This document shows, piece by piece, positions 38,162-48,868 of a DNA stretch of 64,000 nt. Position 1 is the first letter of the stretch. Each line of letters begins with the position of its first letter. The stretch spans positions 96,032,489-96,096,488 of the forward strand of contig OY992891.1 of assembly GCA_963921405.1 (NCBI GenBank). Reading direction: 5' to 3'. This stretch comes from Cepaea hortensis (lineage: Eukaryota > Mollusca > Gastropoda > Stylommatophora > Helicidae). The position numbers and the translations under genes were made by a program. The notes beneath the pieces are model-generated. The model was not told where the DNA came from. It saw nothing but the letters and a program-made list of their open reading frames with translations, and made no database searches.

Positions 38162-40377
38162 ACATCTAATATTATTTACACTGTCCACATCTAATATTAT
38201 TTACACTGTCAACATCTAATATTATTTACACTGTCAACATCTAGTATTATTTACTCTGTCACAATCTAATATTATTTACACTGTCAACATCTAATATTAT
38301 TTACACTCTCCACATCTAGTATTATTTACTCTGTCCACATCTAATATTATTTACACTGTCCACATCTAGTGTTATTTACACTTTCAACATCTAATATTAT
38401 TTACACTGTCCACATATAATATTATTTACATTGTCAACATCTAATATTATTTACATTGTCAACATATAGTATTATTTACACTGTCCACATATAATATTAT
38501 TTACACTGTCCACATCTAATATTATTTACGTTGTCAACATCTAATCTTTACACTGTTAACATCTAATATTATTTACACTGTCAGCATCTAGTATTTTTTA
38601 CACTGTCAACATCTAATATTATTTACACTGTCCACATCTAGTATTATTTACACTTTCAACATCTAGTATTATTTACACTGTCAACATCTAGTAATATTTA
38701 TACTGTCAACATCGTGTTTTATTTACACTGTCAACATCTAGTATTATTTACACTGTCCACATCTATTATTATGTACATTGGCAACATCTAGTATTATTTA
38801 CACTGTAAACATCTAGTATTATTTTCACTGTCAACATCTAGTATTACTTACACTGTTAACATCTAGTATTATTTACACTGTCAACATCTAGTATTATTTA
38901 CACTGTCAACATCTAGTATTATTTACTCTATCAACATCTAATATTATTTACATTGTCAACATCTAATATTATTTACACTGTCCACATCTAGTATTATTTA
39001 CACTGTCCACATCTAATATTATTTACACTGTCCACATCTAGTTGTATTTACACTTTCAACATCTAATACTATTTACACTGTCCATATATAATATTATTTA
39101 CATTGTCAACATCTAATATTATTTACACTGTCAACATATAGTATTATTTACACTGTCCACATATAATATTATTTACACTGTCCACATCTAATATTATTTA
39201 CGTTGTCAACATCTAATATTTACACTGTTAACATTTAATTTTATTTACACTGTCAGCATCTAGTATTTTTTACACTGTCAACATCTAATATTATTTACAC
39301 TGTCCACATCTAGTATTATTTACACTGTCAACATCTAGTATTATTTACACTTTCAACATCTAGTAATATTTATACTGTCAACATCGTGGGTTATTTACAC
39401 TGTCAACATTTAGAATTTTTTAATCTGTCCACATCTATTATTATGTACATTGGCAACATCTAGCATTATTTACACTGTCCACATCTAGTATTATTTACAC
39501 TGTCAACATCTAGTATTATTTACACTGTCAAGATCTAGTATTATTTACACTGTCTACATCTGGTGTTATTTACACTGTCAACATCTTGTATTATTTACAC
39601 TATCAAAATCTAATATTATTTACACTGCCAACATCTAATATTATTTACACTGTCAACATCTATTATTATTTACATTGTCAACATCTTGTATAATTTCACT
39701 GTCAACATCTATTATTATGTACTTTGTCAACATCTATTATTATTTACACTGTCAACATCTATTATTATGTACATTGGCAACATCTAGTATTATTTACACT
39801 GTCAACATTTAATATTAGTTACACTCTCCACATCTAGTATTATTTACACTGTCAACATCTAGTATTACTTACACTGTTAACATTTAGTATTATTTACTCT
39901 GTGAACATCTAGTATTATTTACACTCTCCACATCTAGTATTATTTACACTGTCAACATCTAATATTATTTACACTGTTCACATCTAATATTATTTACACT
40001 GTCTACATCTAATATTATTTACAATGTCAACATCTAATATTATTTACACTGTCCACATCTAGTGTTATTTACACTGTCAACAACTAGTATTATTTACACT
40101 GTCCACATCTAGTATTATTTACTCTGTCAACATCTAGTATTATTTACACTGGCAACATCTATTATTATGTACACTGTCAACATCTATTATTATTTACACT
40201 GTCCACATCTAGTATTATTTACTCTGTCAACATCTAGTATTATTTACACTGGCAACATCTATTATTATGTACACTGTCAACATCTATTATTATTTACACT
40301 GTCCACATCTAGTATTATTTACTCTGTCAACATCTAGTATTATTTACACTGTCAACATCTATTATTATGTACACTGT
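38162..40377. repeat. 25-bp satellite, right segment, with 100-bp repeat at the edge
   Basis: Continuation of the array after LINE B. At 40051-40377 the order of four variants repeats every 100 bp (GGCAACATC variant at 40151 and 40251). The array ends abruptly at about 40377 (TACACTGTG then unrelated sequence), which is the right border of the satellite. Confidence 0.93.
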
Positions 40378-40606
40378 GCTATTACATTTAGCTTCCATTA
40401 TTACCTATACGGTGTAGCGGCAGGGGCAGGGGGAGAATATTTAGATAGGAAATACGAAAGGGGGAATGACGTTCTGAAAATATGGTGAAGGGTGCCACGG
40501 GCCACAATTTTAAGTATGAAATACCAAAGAGCGGGGGAGATGACGTTCAGAAAATAAACTGAAAATGCCTGTACTGGCCAAAAAAGATTGAGAACCACTG
40601 GGCTAC
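40378..40606 (-). mobile_element. Possible truncated hAT-type MITE
   Basis: The right end on the plus strand reads GATTGAGAACCACTGGGC. Its reverse complement CAGTGGTTCTCAATC is a typical hAT terminal repeat. No matching left terminus is seen before the satellite border, so this would be one end of a truncated element. Two GAAATAC...GATGACGTTC stretches inside form a loose internal repeat. Confidence 0.4.
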
Positions 40607-40755
40607 AGTGTTAGTTAGCCTTGTTGCAAGAAGGCCACTGGGCCCCTAATTAAGTGTTCCCCCTAAACATTAGACATTATATTAAATGCGGAAGTTACAT
40701 GGGATTATTAATCGCCCTAAGCAACTTCCCGTATCTGTGATTGTCTTATATATAG
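40607..40755. other. No recognisable feature
   Basis: Short AT-rich spacer between the MITE remnant and the first SINE. I see no gene or repeat signature here. Confidence 0.5.
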
Positions 40756-40972
40756 TCGTTTCTCATAAGGGTTGCTCCGTGGCGAAGAGGTCAAGCTGTC
40801 TGACTCGTGCTCCGAAGGTTGTGGATTCAATTCCGGCCCGCATCCTTTGGTTCACGAGGTCATTTTTTCCGGTGACTCCTGAGGGTCGTCGCTGGAGCTA
40901 CGGTATTCGTGCTTTGTGCGACGCTTTCCGTGCTGTGGAATGAGACTATATATATATATATATATATATATT
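40756..40972 (+). mobile_element. tRNA-derived SINE with TA tail
   Basis: RNA polymerase III boxes are visible: A-box-like TGGCGAAGAGG (about 40782) and B-box-like GGATTCAATTCC (about 40823), placed as in a tRNA head. The body ends near 40945 and runs into a (TA)n tract (40948-40971). The body shares CTCCTGAGGGTCGTCGCTGGA with the repeat at 41130-41330. It is not a functional tRNA because the body continues with SINE sequence. Confidence 0.7.
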
Positions 40973-41117
40973 ACAACATGCATGTTACCAGCTACACACC
41001 CTTACTTCCCATTTTCCGCCATCCGTGTTTGTTTGGTCCTAACCTTCAGTTTGTTAGCAACTGAATATGTTAATACGTTGTAATGACCTTTAAGTCATAA
41101 CAACCAATATTATTTGA

Positions 41118-41335
41118 GCTAGGACATCCCCGTGACGCCTGCCCAGCGCCCAGAAGGTTGTTGGTTCAATTCCGGGGCACGTCGTTCTTCTCATGGGTAC
41201 ACATCTTTTGGGAAAACTCCTGGGGGTCGTCTCTGGAAAAACGTAGTTGGTGTTTTGAACGACGCTGTCAGTGGGATGCCCTGCGGAAACAGACCGAGAA
41301 ATATGAGATGAAACCCGGTGCAATGAAGTCGACCC
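41118..41335 (+). mobile_element. Second, diverged copy of the SINE family
   Basis: Contains a B-box-like GGTTCAATTCCGG (about 41163) followed by the same body: TTCTCATGGGTACA, CTCCTGGGGGTCGTCTCTGGA, GACGCTGTCAGTGGG. The 5' A box is poorly conserved. It is clearly related to 40756-40945 but diverged. Confidence 0.6.
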
Positions 41336-41439
41336 TCTTGTCGTTTAAATTCTTTTATTTAATATTATTAGATCCAGCCGGCAACTGCTCGTTTTTATAA
41401 TGCGGCCACAGCTGGTTACTGAAGCTATGTTGTTTTATG

Positions 41440-41500
41440 CGTGTGTAACCTGTGTGCCGCCTGCTTCTTGGCCTAGAGGTTGGCGACCTTTCTACGTAAT
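41440..41500 (+). mobile_element. tRNA-like SINE, 5' part, split by LTR element 2
   Basis: A-box-like TGGCCTAGAGG at 41469-41479. The matching B box (GGTTCGAATCG, 48915-48925) and the SINE body lie beyond the retroelement, after TSD base 48868. A GTGTGTAACCTGTGTGCC motif just upstream recurs at 49109 and 53907. Confidence 0.55.
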
Positions 41501-41805
41501 TATAACAGTAAGGGAGTTAGCTTAGTAGTGGAGAGTTAATGAATGCTGCGCATTCATTAACTAGTGGGGAAATCATAGTTGGTGAACGTGTGTGCACAAA
41601 TGGGTTTAAGTATCCAGGGGTTGCACACACGTCACTTGGGACTCAGACATGAAAGGATCAACAAACATGTCTGCATGTATTTTGACATCATGAAATGTAA
41701 TGGATTGAACAAATAAAACTTTTATATAATACAACGCGGAGTCTGTCATCTGTAGTGATGTCAACCACTAACGATCTACGGCTAGGCCATGTTCACACTG
41801 TGATA
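41501..41805 (+). repeat. 5' LTR of retroelement 2
   Basis: About 305 bp, TATAACAG...GTGATA. It holds the near-palindrome GTTAATGAATGC-TGC-GCATTCATTAAC at 41535-41561, followed by CTAGTGGGGA, and AATAAA at 41712-41717. The same CTAGTGGGGA plus an inverted repeat occurs in the LTR of element 1. Confidence 0.85.
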
Positions 41806-41815
41806 TGACGTGATT

Positions 41816-41833
41816 TGGTGCCGTGACCAGGAT
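41816..41833 (+). promoter_or_regulatory. Primer-binding site of retroelement 2
   Basis: TGGTGCCGTGACCAGGAT begins 10 nt after the 5' LTR. Its complement has the shape of a tRNA 3' end (CCA, discriminator A, acceptor strand TCACGGC, then T-stem), matching the acceptor stem of eukaryotic tRNA-His as I recall it. Confidence 0.7.
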
Positions 41834-42032
41834 TCCGAAATCGTGCTGTCACGGACACCACTGATCACAGAGGTCCTCAAATAAATCGATTAGAAAATAA
41901 AATAAAAGTCAACAGAAGTCATGGAGGTTTGTGCACTCTGGAGGAACAACTTATGTTGGATTTTCAAGTTTTTTGTGATGGGGTTGACCGTTGTTGGAAA
42001 CGCCACACAACACATAATGTTCTGAGTGGTGA

Positions 42033-42221
42033 AACAGAGCAGCCATCGTCAAGCTTGAATCCGTTGTTGCTCGTTTTTTCGAAACGTATGGATGTTCCAG
42101 ATATGCTGCCGTGAAATCTGGTTTTGCTGGAACTATTAACCGTTATCGTTTGAACTACAGTGAAGGTGACCTTGCTTGGCTGAAGGTAAAGTCCGGAGTT
42201 CTTGGCCAACGCTTAAAGTGA
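42033..42221 (+). other. Unexplained leader ORF fragment
   Basis: An open frame of 62 codons in the leader of retroelement 2 (RFFETYGCSRYAAVKSG and onward) has a natural protein look, then ends at a TGA that overlaps a strong GTGAGT donor at 42218. No counterpart is seen in element 1. It may be a captured exon or a relic of another element; I do not recognise it. Confidence 0.35.
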
Positions 42222-42224
42222 GTC

Positions 42225-42225
42225 G

Positions 42226-42260
<35 letters not shown>

Positions 42261-42296
42261 TAAGCAATCAATCAAGCAATTAATCAATCAGTATTG
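42225..42296 (+). repeat. (AATC)n microsatellite
   Basis: Imperfect tetranucleotide run starting after GAGTCGATTC. It resembles the 3' tails of the LINE C fragments at 53241-53270 and 55163-55192, but no LINE coding sequence precedes it here. Confidence 0.8.
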
Positions 42297-42436
42297 TCTC
42301 GATCGTTGTAATTTCAAATCCAGACGAGCACAATCAGCGGCATGGAAACGACTAGAAGGCACCGACTTCGATTGAAGTGAGAAATCCAGAGGCTCTTCTT
42401 TTTCTGTTCCTGCGAGAGTAGAGGACAACTTTCAGG

Positions 42437-42712
42437 TTTATCGATTTGGCGTCATACTCTTTCAAGTTTATCGATTTGGCGTCATACTCTTTCAAGTTTA
42501 TCGATTGGGCGTCATACTCTTTCAAGTTTATCGATTGGGCGTCATACTCTTCCATCAAGTTTGTCGATTGGAACCTCTTCCATCAAGTTTGTCGATTGGA
42601 ACCTCTTCCATCAAGTTTGTCGATTGGAACCTCTTCCATCAAGTTTGTCGATTGGAACCTCTTCCATCAAGTTTGTCGATTGAAACCTCTTCCGTCGTTT
42701 TTGTCGATTGGA
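42437..42712 (+). repeat. 30-bp and 28-bp minisatellite in LTR element leader
   Basis: Four units of 30 bp (TTTATCGATT-GGCGTCATACTC type) change into about six units of 28 bp (TTTGTCGATT...CCTCTTCCATCAAG). Both share the TTT-TCGATT core, so one derives from the other. It lies between the GTGAGT donor and the gag acceptor, so it would fall within the inferred intron. Confidence 0.85.
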
Positions 42713-42888
42713 CCATGCTTCGTTTCTACCCATAGAACCCAGAACAAACGACAGAGCAGTATAGGTAATGAATAATTTTAGGTTAATTAACAACATACTC
42801 AATTGAACAGAATATTTCTTGCTGCTTACTTTAAAATAATATTGTCTTAAAATATTAGTATATTATATTGGTTGGTACTTTCCATTAC

Positions 42889-42958
42889 AGATTTTTTTAG
42901 GATGGAAGCCCAGGATTTTTCTCAAGTACTGAGTGGAGTTGGTGGGGCAATATCATAG
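42889..42958 (+). pseudogene. Gag remnant of retroelement 2
   Basis: A pyrimidine-rich acceptor (TTTTTTTAG) and ATG at 42902 open a frame MEAQDFSQVLSGVGGAIS that parallels the Gag N-terminus of element 1, then a stop follows. The capsid and zinc-knuckle regions present in element 1 are missing here; the second ORF starts only 167 bp later. This is a deleted gag. Confidence 0.7.
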
Positions 42959-43124
42959 ACTTTGCAAGGTTTCAAACGGAAATAAGTTTATTAATTAGAA
43001 AAATTGATTGATGTAATTTACAATTATTGCAGCATTGCAAAGAATGAGGCTTCATTAACTCAGGTACTAAGAAGCATATAGAAGAAGATATTGTTTTTAG
43101 GCTGAGATAGCATAAAGAGTAAAA

Positions 43125-43982
43125 ATGCACCTGAGCAGAGACTTAGGACGCGTGACTGCATGGTTAGGAGAGTTAAAGGTGGCAGTAAGCGAGGTAGAAT
43201 GTTTCGTGCACTGGTTACAGAGTAAAACAACTAATGTAGGAAACAATGAGATAAAAAGGAACAGCAAGAATATCCGAGGACAGCCACTAGTTAATGAAAA
43301 TAGAGGGAAGTATAGAAGCATTTACGTTAATCCAAATATGAGTAGGGTTAGGAGCTGGTATAATGATCAAGGATACAGAAATGGGCATGAGAGAGACTGT
43401 TCTAGGAGTTGGCCATCCTATACTGTAAGCGCTAGAAAAAGACGTGACGAATGGTTTGAAAAAAGACAAAGACAATATCTAAACTCAGGTGTAAGAGACA
43501 GAGTTGAACATGTAAATAAAATACAAACTAATCCTAAAATGGTTGCGAATGTGACTAGTGGACAGGAAAAGAAGACGACGGTATTAGTGAAAAAAATAAA
43601 CCGAGAGACACAGACGCAGGCAGGTAATACGATAGAAAATAGTACGCAGACTCAGGTAGATATTGTAGAGAAAAATACCCAAGTGCAACCGACTAAGAAA
43701 ATAGTAAGGGGAACGCAGACTATTAAGACGCTAGAAGTTGCAGCACCACCTCAAGTGAAATTTGATAAGGTTGCGCCAGTCAAAATTAGAGAATATGTTC
43801 CGGCAGAACGTAAGCCGCCGTTAAAACCAAGAAACACCAAGATGAAAATTAGAAAAAGTGCTGGGATTAGGACTGCGACCAGTCTATTAGTAAATGTAGG
43901 AGATGACACGACAGAGGCATCAGACTTGTCAGAGTGGGACGTTAAATGTATTCCCGACCTGAGGGGGGGGGGGGGGTCCTAG
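43125..43982 (+). CDS. Retroelement 2 ORF2, TQT-motif protein
   Basis: 285 residues, basic, with no recognised catalytic domain. Residues about 164-205 hold RETQTQ, NSTQTQVD, NTQVQ and RGTQT, a cluster of TQT motifs also present in element 1 ORF2. The later stretch with K-IRK, TTEASDLSEWDVKCIPDL parallels element 1 EFSDLTDSDIECTPDRDL. The frame runs into a G14 homopolymer (43963-43976) and ends there; homology to element 1 continues in another frame to about 44226, so a G-run slip truncates the ORF. TQT clusters resemble LC8 dynein light chain docking sites; this is inference. Confidence 0.55.
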   Translation: MHLSRDLGRVTAWLGELKVAVSEVECFVHWLQSKTTNVGNNEIKRNSKNIRGQPLVNENRGKYRSIYVNPNMSRVRSWYNDQGYRNGHERDCSRSWPSYTVSARKRRDEWFEKRQRQYLNSGVRDRVEHVNKIQTNPKMVANVTSGQEKKTTVLVKKINRETQTQAGNTIENSTQTQVDIVEKNTQVQPTKKIVRGTQTIKTLEVAAPPQVKFDKVAPVKIREYVPAERKPPLKPRNTKMKIRKSAGIRTATSLLVNVGDDTTEASDLSEWDVKCIPDLRGGGGS

Positions 43983-44226
43983 AAGTAAGAAAATTGGCAG
44001 GGGTGATAGTTCCAACTATAAGGATGTTGCTTTCTCCTCTACAGCATATAGTAAACAAGCTGGGAGAACAACTATAGTTAGTGATTACTCAGAAGACCAA
44101 ATAGGATGGTATAACCTATATAGGACCTGTTTTGAAAATAGTGAACAGACAGATACAGTAATGACGAGAACAGCAAGTAAACGTAGTAGAAAGAAGAATA
44201 GTAATAGAATTTATGACCATGAGACC
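43983..44226 (+). pseudogene. Out-of-frame continuation of ORF2
   Basis: After the G14 run, a second frame encodes KQAGRTTIVSDYSED and LYRT, matching QAGKCLVSDSLELD and LYDR in element 1 ORF2. It stops at TGA 44224-44226. A short further ORF (44221-44343) follows with no clear relative. Confidence 0.5.
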
Positions 44227-44343
44227 TGAATACTTCAGGGACAGTTCGACATTTAGTGATATGGAAAATGAGTGGTATGAAGAGAAACATACGCCAGTAA
44301 TAGGAGACAATGAACTGTTTGACTTAGACACATTATATGGATA

Positions 44344-47300
44344 GTAGAGTTAAGTTTGAGCATAGTGAAGAAGAGAATTAGTTTAACTTGAGAGATGGGT
44401 GTTTTCCATTTTGATGGTGTTGCAGTAGGTAATATATGAACTTAGATGGTACGGTAGAAGGTGGAGGAAAATCACAATAGGTGATATATAACCGGCAGGT
44501 AGTTGGTAGTTGAGTATTAGAAGAACGAGAGTAGAGTCATGTAAACAAGGCGAGGAGTAATAGATTGGTTGGTGCAGATATATAACTAGAGGTTGATCTG
44601 AAGAGATGTAGATTCTTGGCTGAGTGGTGAAATATTAAGCGTGGTTACGCGATGCTGAGAGTTACGTGGAGAGAAAAGATGGTGTTCATGAATACATAAG
44701 TGTATTGTCTTGCTTGTAGTAAGGAGAGAGTAGGTGATATGTGATGGATCTAGAACAAAATTGGGAAAATTCGTATAGAGAGACGCATTGTCTGAGATAG
44801 ATGAAGTGACTTAGAGAGTTTGAAAGAATGATCGTGTTGTGTATTAGGTTGAGACGTCTGACATTTGAATTAACGTTTCGATCGTTGTTGTGGGGAAAAA
44901 GCAGATACAGTAGTGGGGGGCAGAGGTAAGATGAGACGAGCGTGCCTGATACGGAGGAAGGAAGAATATGAGAGAATACGAGGAAGTATGTAGCATTGCC
45001 TCAGTGGACTAAGTGTGTTGATGGTGATGGGTGGTGAGTAAAAGAGATATTTTGATAGATTGTCTGTTGAAAGGATCCGAGGGATGACATAAATGTGGCT
45101 GCCAGAGATATATAGGTGTGGTATTGACTGTTGAGTAAGGTAATGTAAGGTGATGAACATTATGTGTATGTGTATAAATAGCCAGATAAGGGTGAGATTG
45201 TTAAAAGGAGATGGTGAGAATATAGGTAAGTGATGCCAGTTGATGTGTGCAATGAGTAAGGAAACATGTTAGACAGGAATGAATGGTTACTCACGAGATT
45301 AGATTGCGTGGCGGTTGTCTGAGAAATTCAGGAAATAGTGATTACGGAGATAGATTTAGAAAAACTAATAGTAAAATACTAGTACGGGAGAATGAGACAC
45401 GTTAGTTGTGTTAGATGGACGAGATTTAGAAGAAAATATAAATATCGTCATGAGGTGGAAGTGTGATAGTCCAGAGATGATTAAGTGCAAGTGAGAAAAT
45501 AAGTGGGCGTATAGAGAAATTGATTAAAGTAGGGATTGTTGGTTAGGAAGTGATATCGGGACTGATAAGAAATTCTAGATGTAAATTGTCGATGTATGTT
45601 GATTGTTTCATTTCTTATGGTTAGTGATTGGATTGTGAAGGTCCTGTGGCAGTGATTTGGTGTTTCGTTGGTCGTTGTAGGAGGCAGATCTAGTGTTGTT
45701 CGGGGGAATTGTGTTGGAATAGGATTGCATGATGCAGAGAAGTGCGAAGAGGTGATTAGTATGTCTCGTTGGAGTGAGGATAGTTGTGAAGAGTTGTCTG
45801 TCTGTAAAGGAGGTAGAGATCATCGTTAGTTATACGTGCGCGCTTGCTGTTTCTGAAAGGATAACGATAAGTGTGAGGAAGTGTTGTGATAAGATGTTGG
45901 AAATTGTGATGCGTCGGGTGCACGGGTAACTTAAAAGTATAATTAGTGGTTATTCAAGGGAAATAACTAGTTAGAAAGTGGGGATGCCGGGTTACAATTT
46001 CCCTTGGTAATTAGATGGGTTGTGGTGTGCTGAGATAGCCATTTGGTATATTGAGCAAGTTGAGCTGTGGTTAACAGTAGTGTTTGATACGTAGTTCGAA
46101 TACAGTGGTGTTGCTGTGAGGTGGTTTGGTGAGAGATGGAGATTTATGAAGGGAGATGATCGATGATTTGAGGAGTTGTAAACTTGGAACAGTGCAGAGA
46201 TATATTCTTTGTACTGAATAGATATAAGAAATGAATTGTTGTGGTACCCCTGCGTTTGGCGGGAGAGAAAATTGTTTTTTGTTTAGTGAGTTTGACATAT
46301 GCTGAATATGTATTAAGATTTTTAAATATCTGCTAAATACTGATGAATGACTTGTGTTCATTATAGTATATAGATTGTTATATCATTGTTAGTCCATATA
46401 AACGACTAATAAGGTAGAGCATTTTGAATGTTGTAAAACATGATTATTATTTACTTATATTGTGTGGGGATATGTGTATACATATTTAAAACAAGGGGGG
46501 TGATGTTGTTTTGTTTTGATTGTCTTGACTCCAATTATGAATTGAATTTGCATATTATTTTGCTGGTTTAAGGATTTTTACCGCTTAAGTTACCTTGACC
46601 ATGTTTAAAATTTGTTTTTGACGTTCAGTTCTGGGGCATTTTAATATAGACTGGTCCATATTAAAAACACTTCCAGGGAAATTCTGGAGTTGATTTACGT
46701 TCAGAAAATAAAGAGAAATTAAGTGATGATTTTCACGGGAAAGAGAGAGTCACAGGGAGTAAGTGCCCTGCATGCCCACGTTTGATTAATTCAATGGACA
46801 AAGAGACACGGGAAATGGAGTAAGAAACTCAATGCACAAAAAGGGGAGAAAAAGTGGTTATGTAGATATCATGATTTATTATTATTTTGTTGTTCAATTT
46901 TTGGGTTGTTACCAGTTAATCACTATTAAGTTGGTAAGAGGACAGGGGTCAGTTAAGTAGAGCTGCGTTAAGACAGCGTTATATGGAGATGGGAGTTGAA
47001 ATAAGAGCTGCACAAGTCAGTGTTATAGATTTCACTTTGTAGAGTGATCATACTGCGGATATCAGTACAATGAAGTAAGGGGAAGTAAATCATGCTAAAT
47101 ACTGGTAGAGAACATGGACTAAATGCCATGAGGGTTGCGGGAGAATAAGGAAGGTCCGTAAAATATGGACTAAAGTTGATAATGGGGCTGGACGTTTACA
47201 GACATGAGTTCAGTGGTGGTGTTTTTGCTGCTGTGGGTAACGGCATTAAAGAGAGATAGTTCAGAGCCATAATGAGCTAGATATCGGTGATAGTTTTAGT

Positions 47301-48543
47301 GAATGTCAGAAAATAAGTTGATATTGTTTGCTCTATTGTTTTGACTTCAGTTGTTCTTTATAAAATGTAATGATATGTTACCTTAGCTGTTTATTTTTAC
47401 AAAACTTTGGTTTTATTTTTTTGAGTTACCCTGAGGGTGTTTAAAATAATTTTTAGGATGACGTTCAGTTATGGGAAAAATGAAGAGTTGTTTTTGGGAA
47501 CTTACAGAAAATATGAAACATGCGACTTGAAGTTGAGTTGTTTAACGTGTATAACGTTTATAAATAGAAATTAAGGGTGAAACATGATTGAGTTAAGGGG
47601 GAAGTTGTGGTGATTAGCGAAGTGACTCAGTATGTTGTAGAGAAAGTAATGGAGGAGTATATTTAAAAGTGGCTAGGGTTGTCAGCAACAATTGATAATT
47701 ACAACCGTTAAAAATGGTTTGGGGGATTGAATTAGGGACTACTTTAGACGGTTCGTAATGTAAATACATGGATTGAAAGCCATGGATGAGGGGAATGACG
47801 GGCGATACTGGGTAAATGGGAGTTGAAATAGGAGCTGGGTTGAACAGCGTTTAATGGGAGAATATGGGGGGAATGCCAGGTTGAATTTTGGCATAAGTGG
47901 ACTCTGGAAGAAGAACACTGTGTTTGACGGTATATTAATAATTTGGAGGTTTTGAAAGAATGGTTGAACTTAACGAGGTGAATACTACAAAAGGTTGTAG
48001 TTTTGGATTAACATAACTTTTTGAAAAATTATTATTGATGACAATGAAGATAAATTTTGGAAACTTTATTTTATAAAGTTTTGAGAATGCATGGGAAGAG
48101 AAATGTGATTACTTCTTACTTTTTCCTTACTTTCTAAACTTCCTTAGGTGCGCACCTAACCAATCTAAACTAAACTTTTTTCTGTCTATCCTGGAATAGT
48201 GAGAATGTAAGTAAGTGAGAAAAAGATAAGGAAAATATCTTCAATTTTTGTCAATCATAATTTAGATGGACACTTTAAAAGCGGTTCGCTTATAGAGAGT
48301 TTTGTAGAGAGTTTTTGTGGAGAACTTTATAACGAATTTTGTAGAGAGCTTTGTATTATTGACATTGTATGAAGTATGTCTCTGGTTAGCATTTGGCTAT
48401 GATGAGATAGGAGGGTGAGATTTGAATTAGGAAATATATGTGAAGGGATTGTTGGGCAGATGTGGTATAGAACAAGAAATATTTCAGTAGAGTTAAGTGG
48501 TTAAGGGTTGGGGTTGAGACTTTTTCAGAGAAAATGTCTCCTT
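44344..48543 (+). other. Long noncoding 3' region of retroelement 2
   Basis: 4.2 kb of purine-rich sequence with only short, stop-ridden frames and no polymerase motif. It contains an imperfect internal duplication of about 820 bp: the segment around 46500-46690 (GTTACCTTGACC...TGACGTTCAGTT) resembles 47320-47500, and GATGGGAGTTGAAATAAGAGCTG at about 46988 returns at about 47817. Bases 48045-48450 are similar to 2868-3260 of element 1 in reverse orientation. Confidence 0.6.
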
Positions 48544-48556
48544 GAAGAAGGGGAGG

Positions 48557-48864
48557 TATCTAACAGTAAGGGAGTTAGCTTAGTAGTGGAGAGTTAATGA
48601 ATGCTGCGCATTCATTAACTAGTGGGGAAATCATAGTTGGTGAACGTGTGTGCACAAATGGGTTTAAGTATCCAGGGGTTGCACACACGTCACTTGGGAC
48701 TCAGACATGAAAGGATCAACAAACATGTCTGCATGTACTTTGACAGCATGAAATGTAATGGATTGAACAAATAAAACTTTTATATAATACAACGCGGAGT
48801 CTGTCATCTATAAGTGATGTCAACCACTATCGATCTACGGCTAGGCCATGTTCACACAGTGATA
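48557..48864 (+). repeat. 3' LTR of retroelement 2
   Basis: Same repeat as 41501-41805 with about 2 percent divergence. The hairpin is at 48593-48619 and AATAAA at 48770-48775. The start is set by the adjoining polypurine tract GAAGAAGGGGAGG (48544-48556); the first two bases are ambiguous. Confidence 0.85.
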
Positions 48865-48868
48865 TAAT

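Larger units (their letters stand above)
41501..48864 (+). mobile_element. LTR retroelement 2, decayed relative of element 1
   Basis: A 7.36-kb element on the plus strand flanked by TAAT (41497-41500 and 48865-48868). Its LTRs (41501-41805 and 48557-48864) differ at about six sites plus one or two small indels, so it is older than element 1. The LTR start (TAACAG), primer-binding site, GGGGAGG polypurine tract, leader acceptor, gag N-terminus, TQT-rich ORF2 and noncoding 3' block all match element 1. Most of gag is gone and no pol is visible, so it too is non-autonomous. It sits inside a SINE. Confidence 0.88.

Noticed and set aside
40756..40850. True tRNA gene
   Set aside because: A and B boxes are present but the sequence does not fold as a tRNA to a CCA-type end; it runs on into a SINE body and a TA tail.
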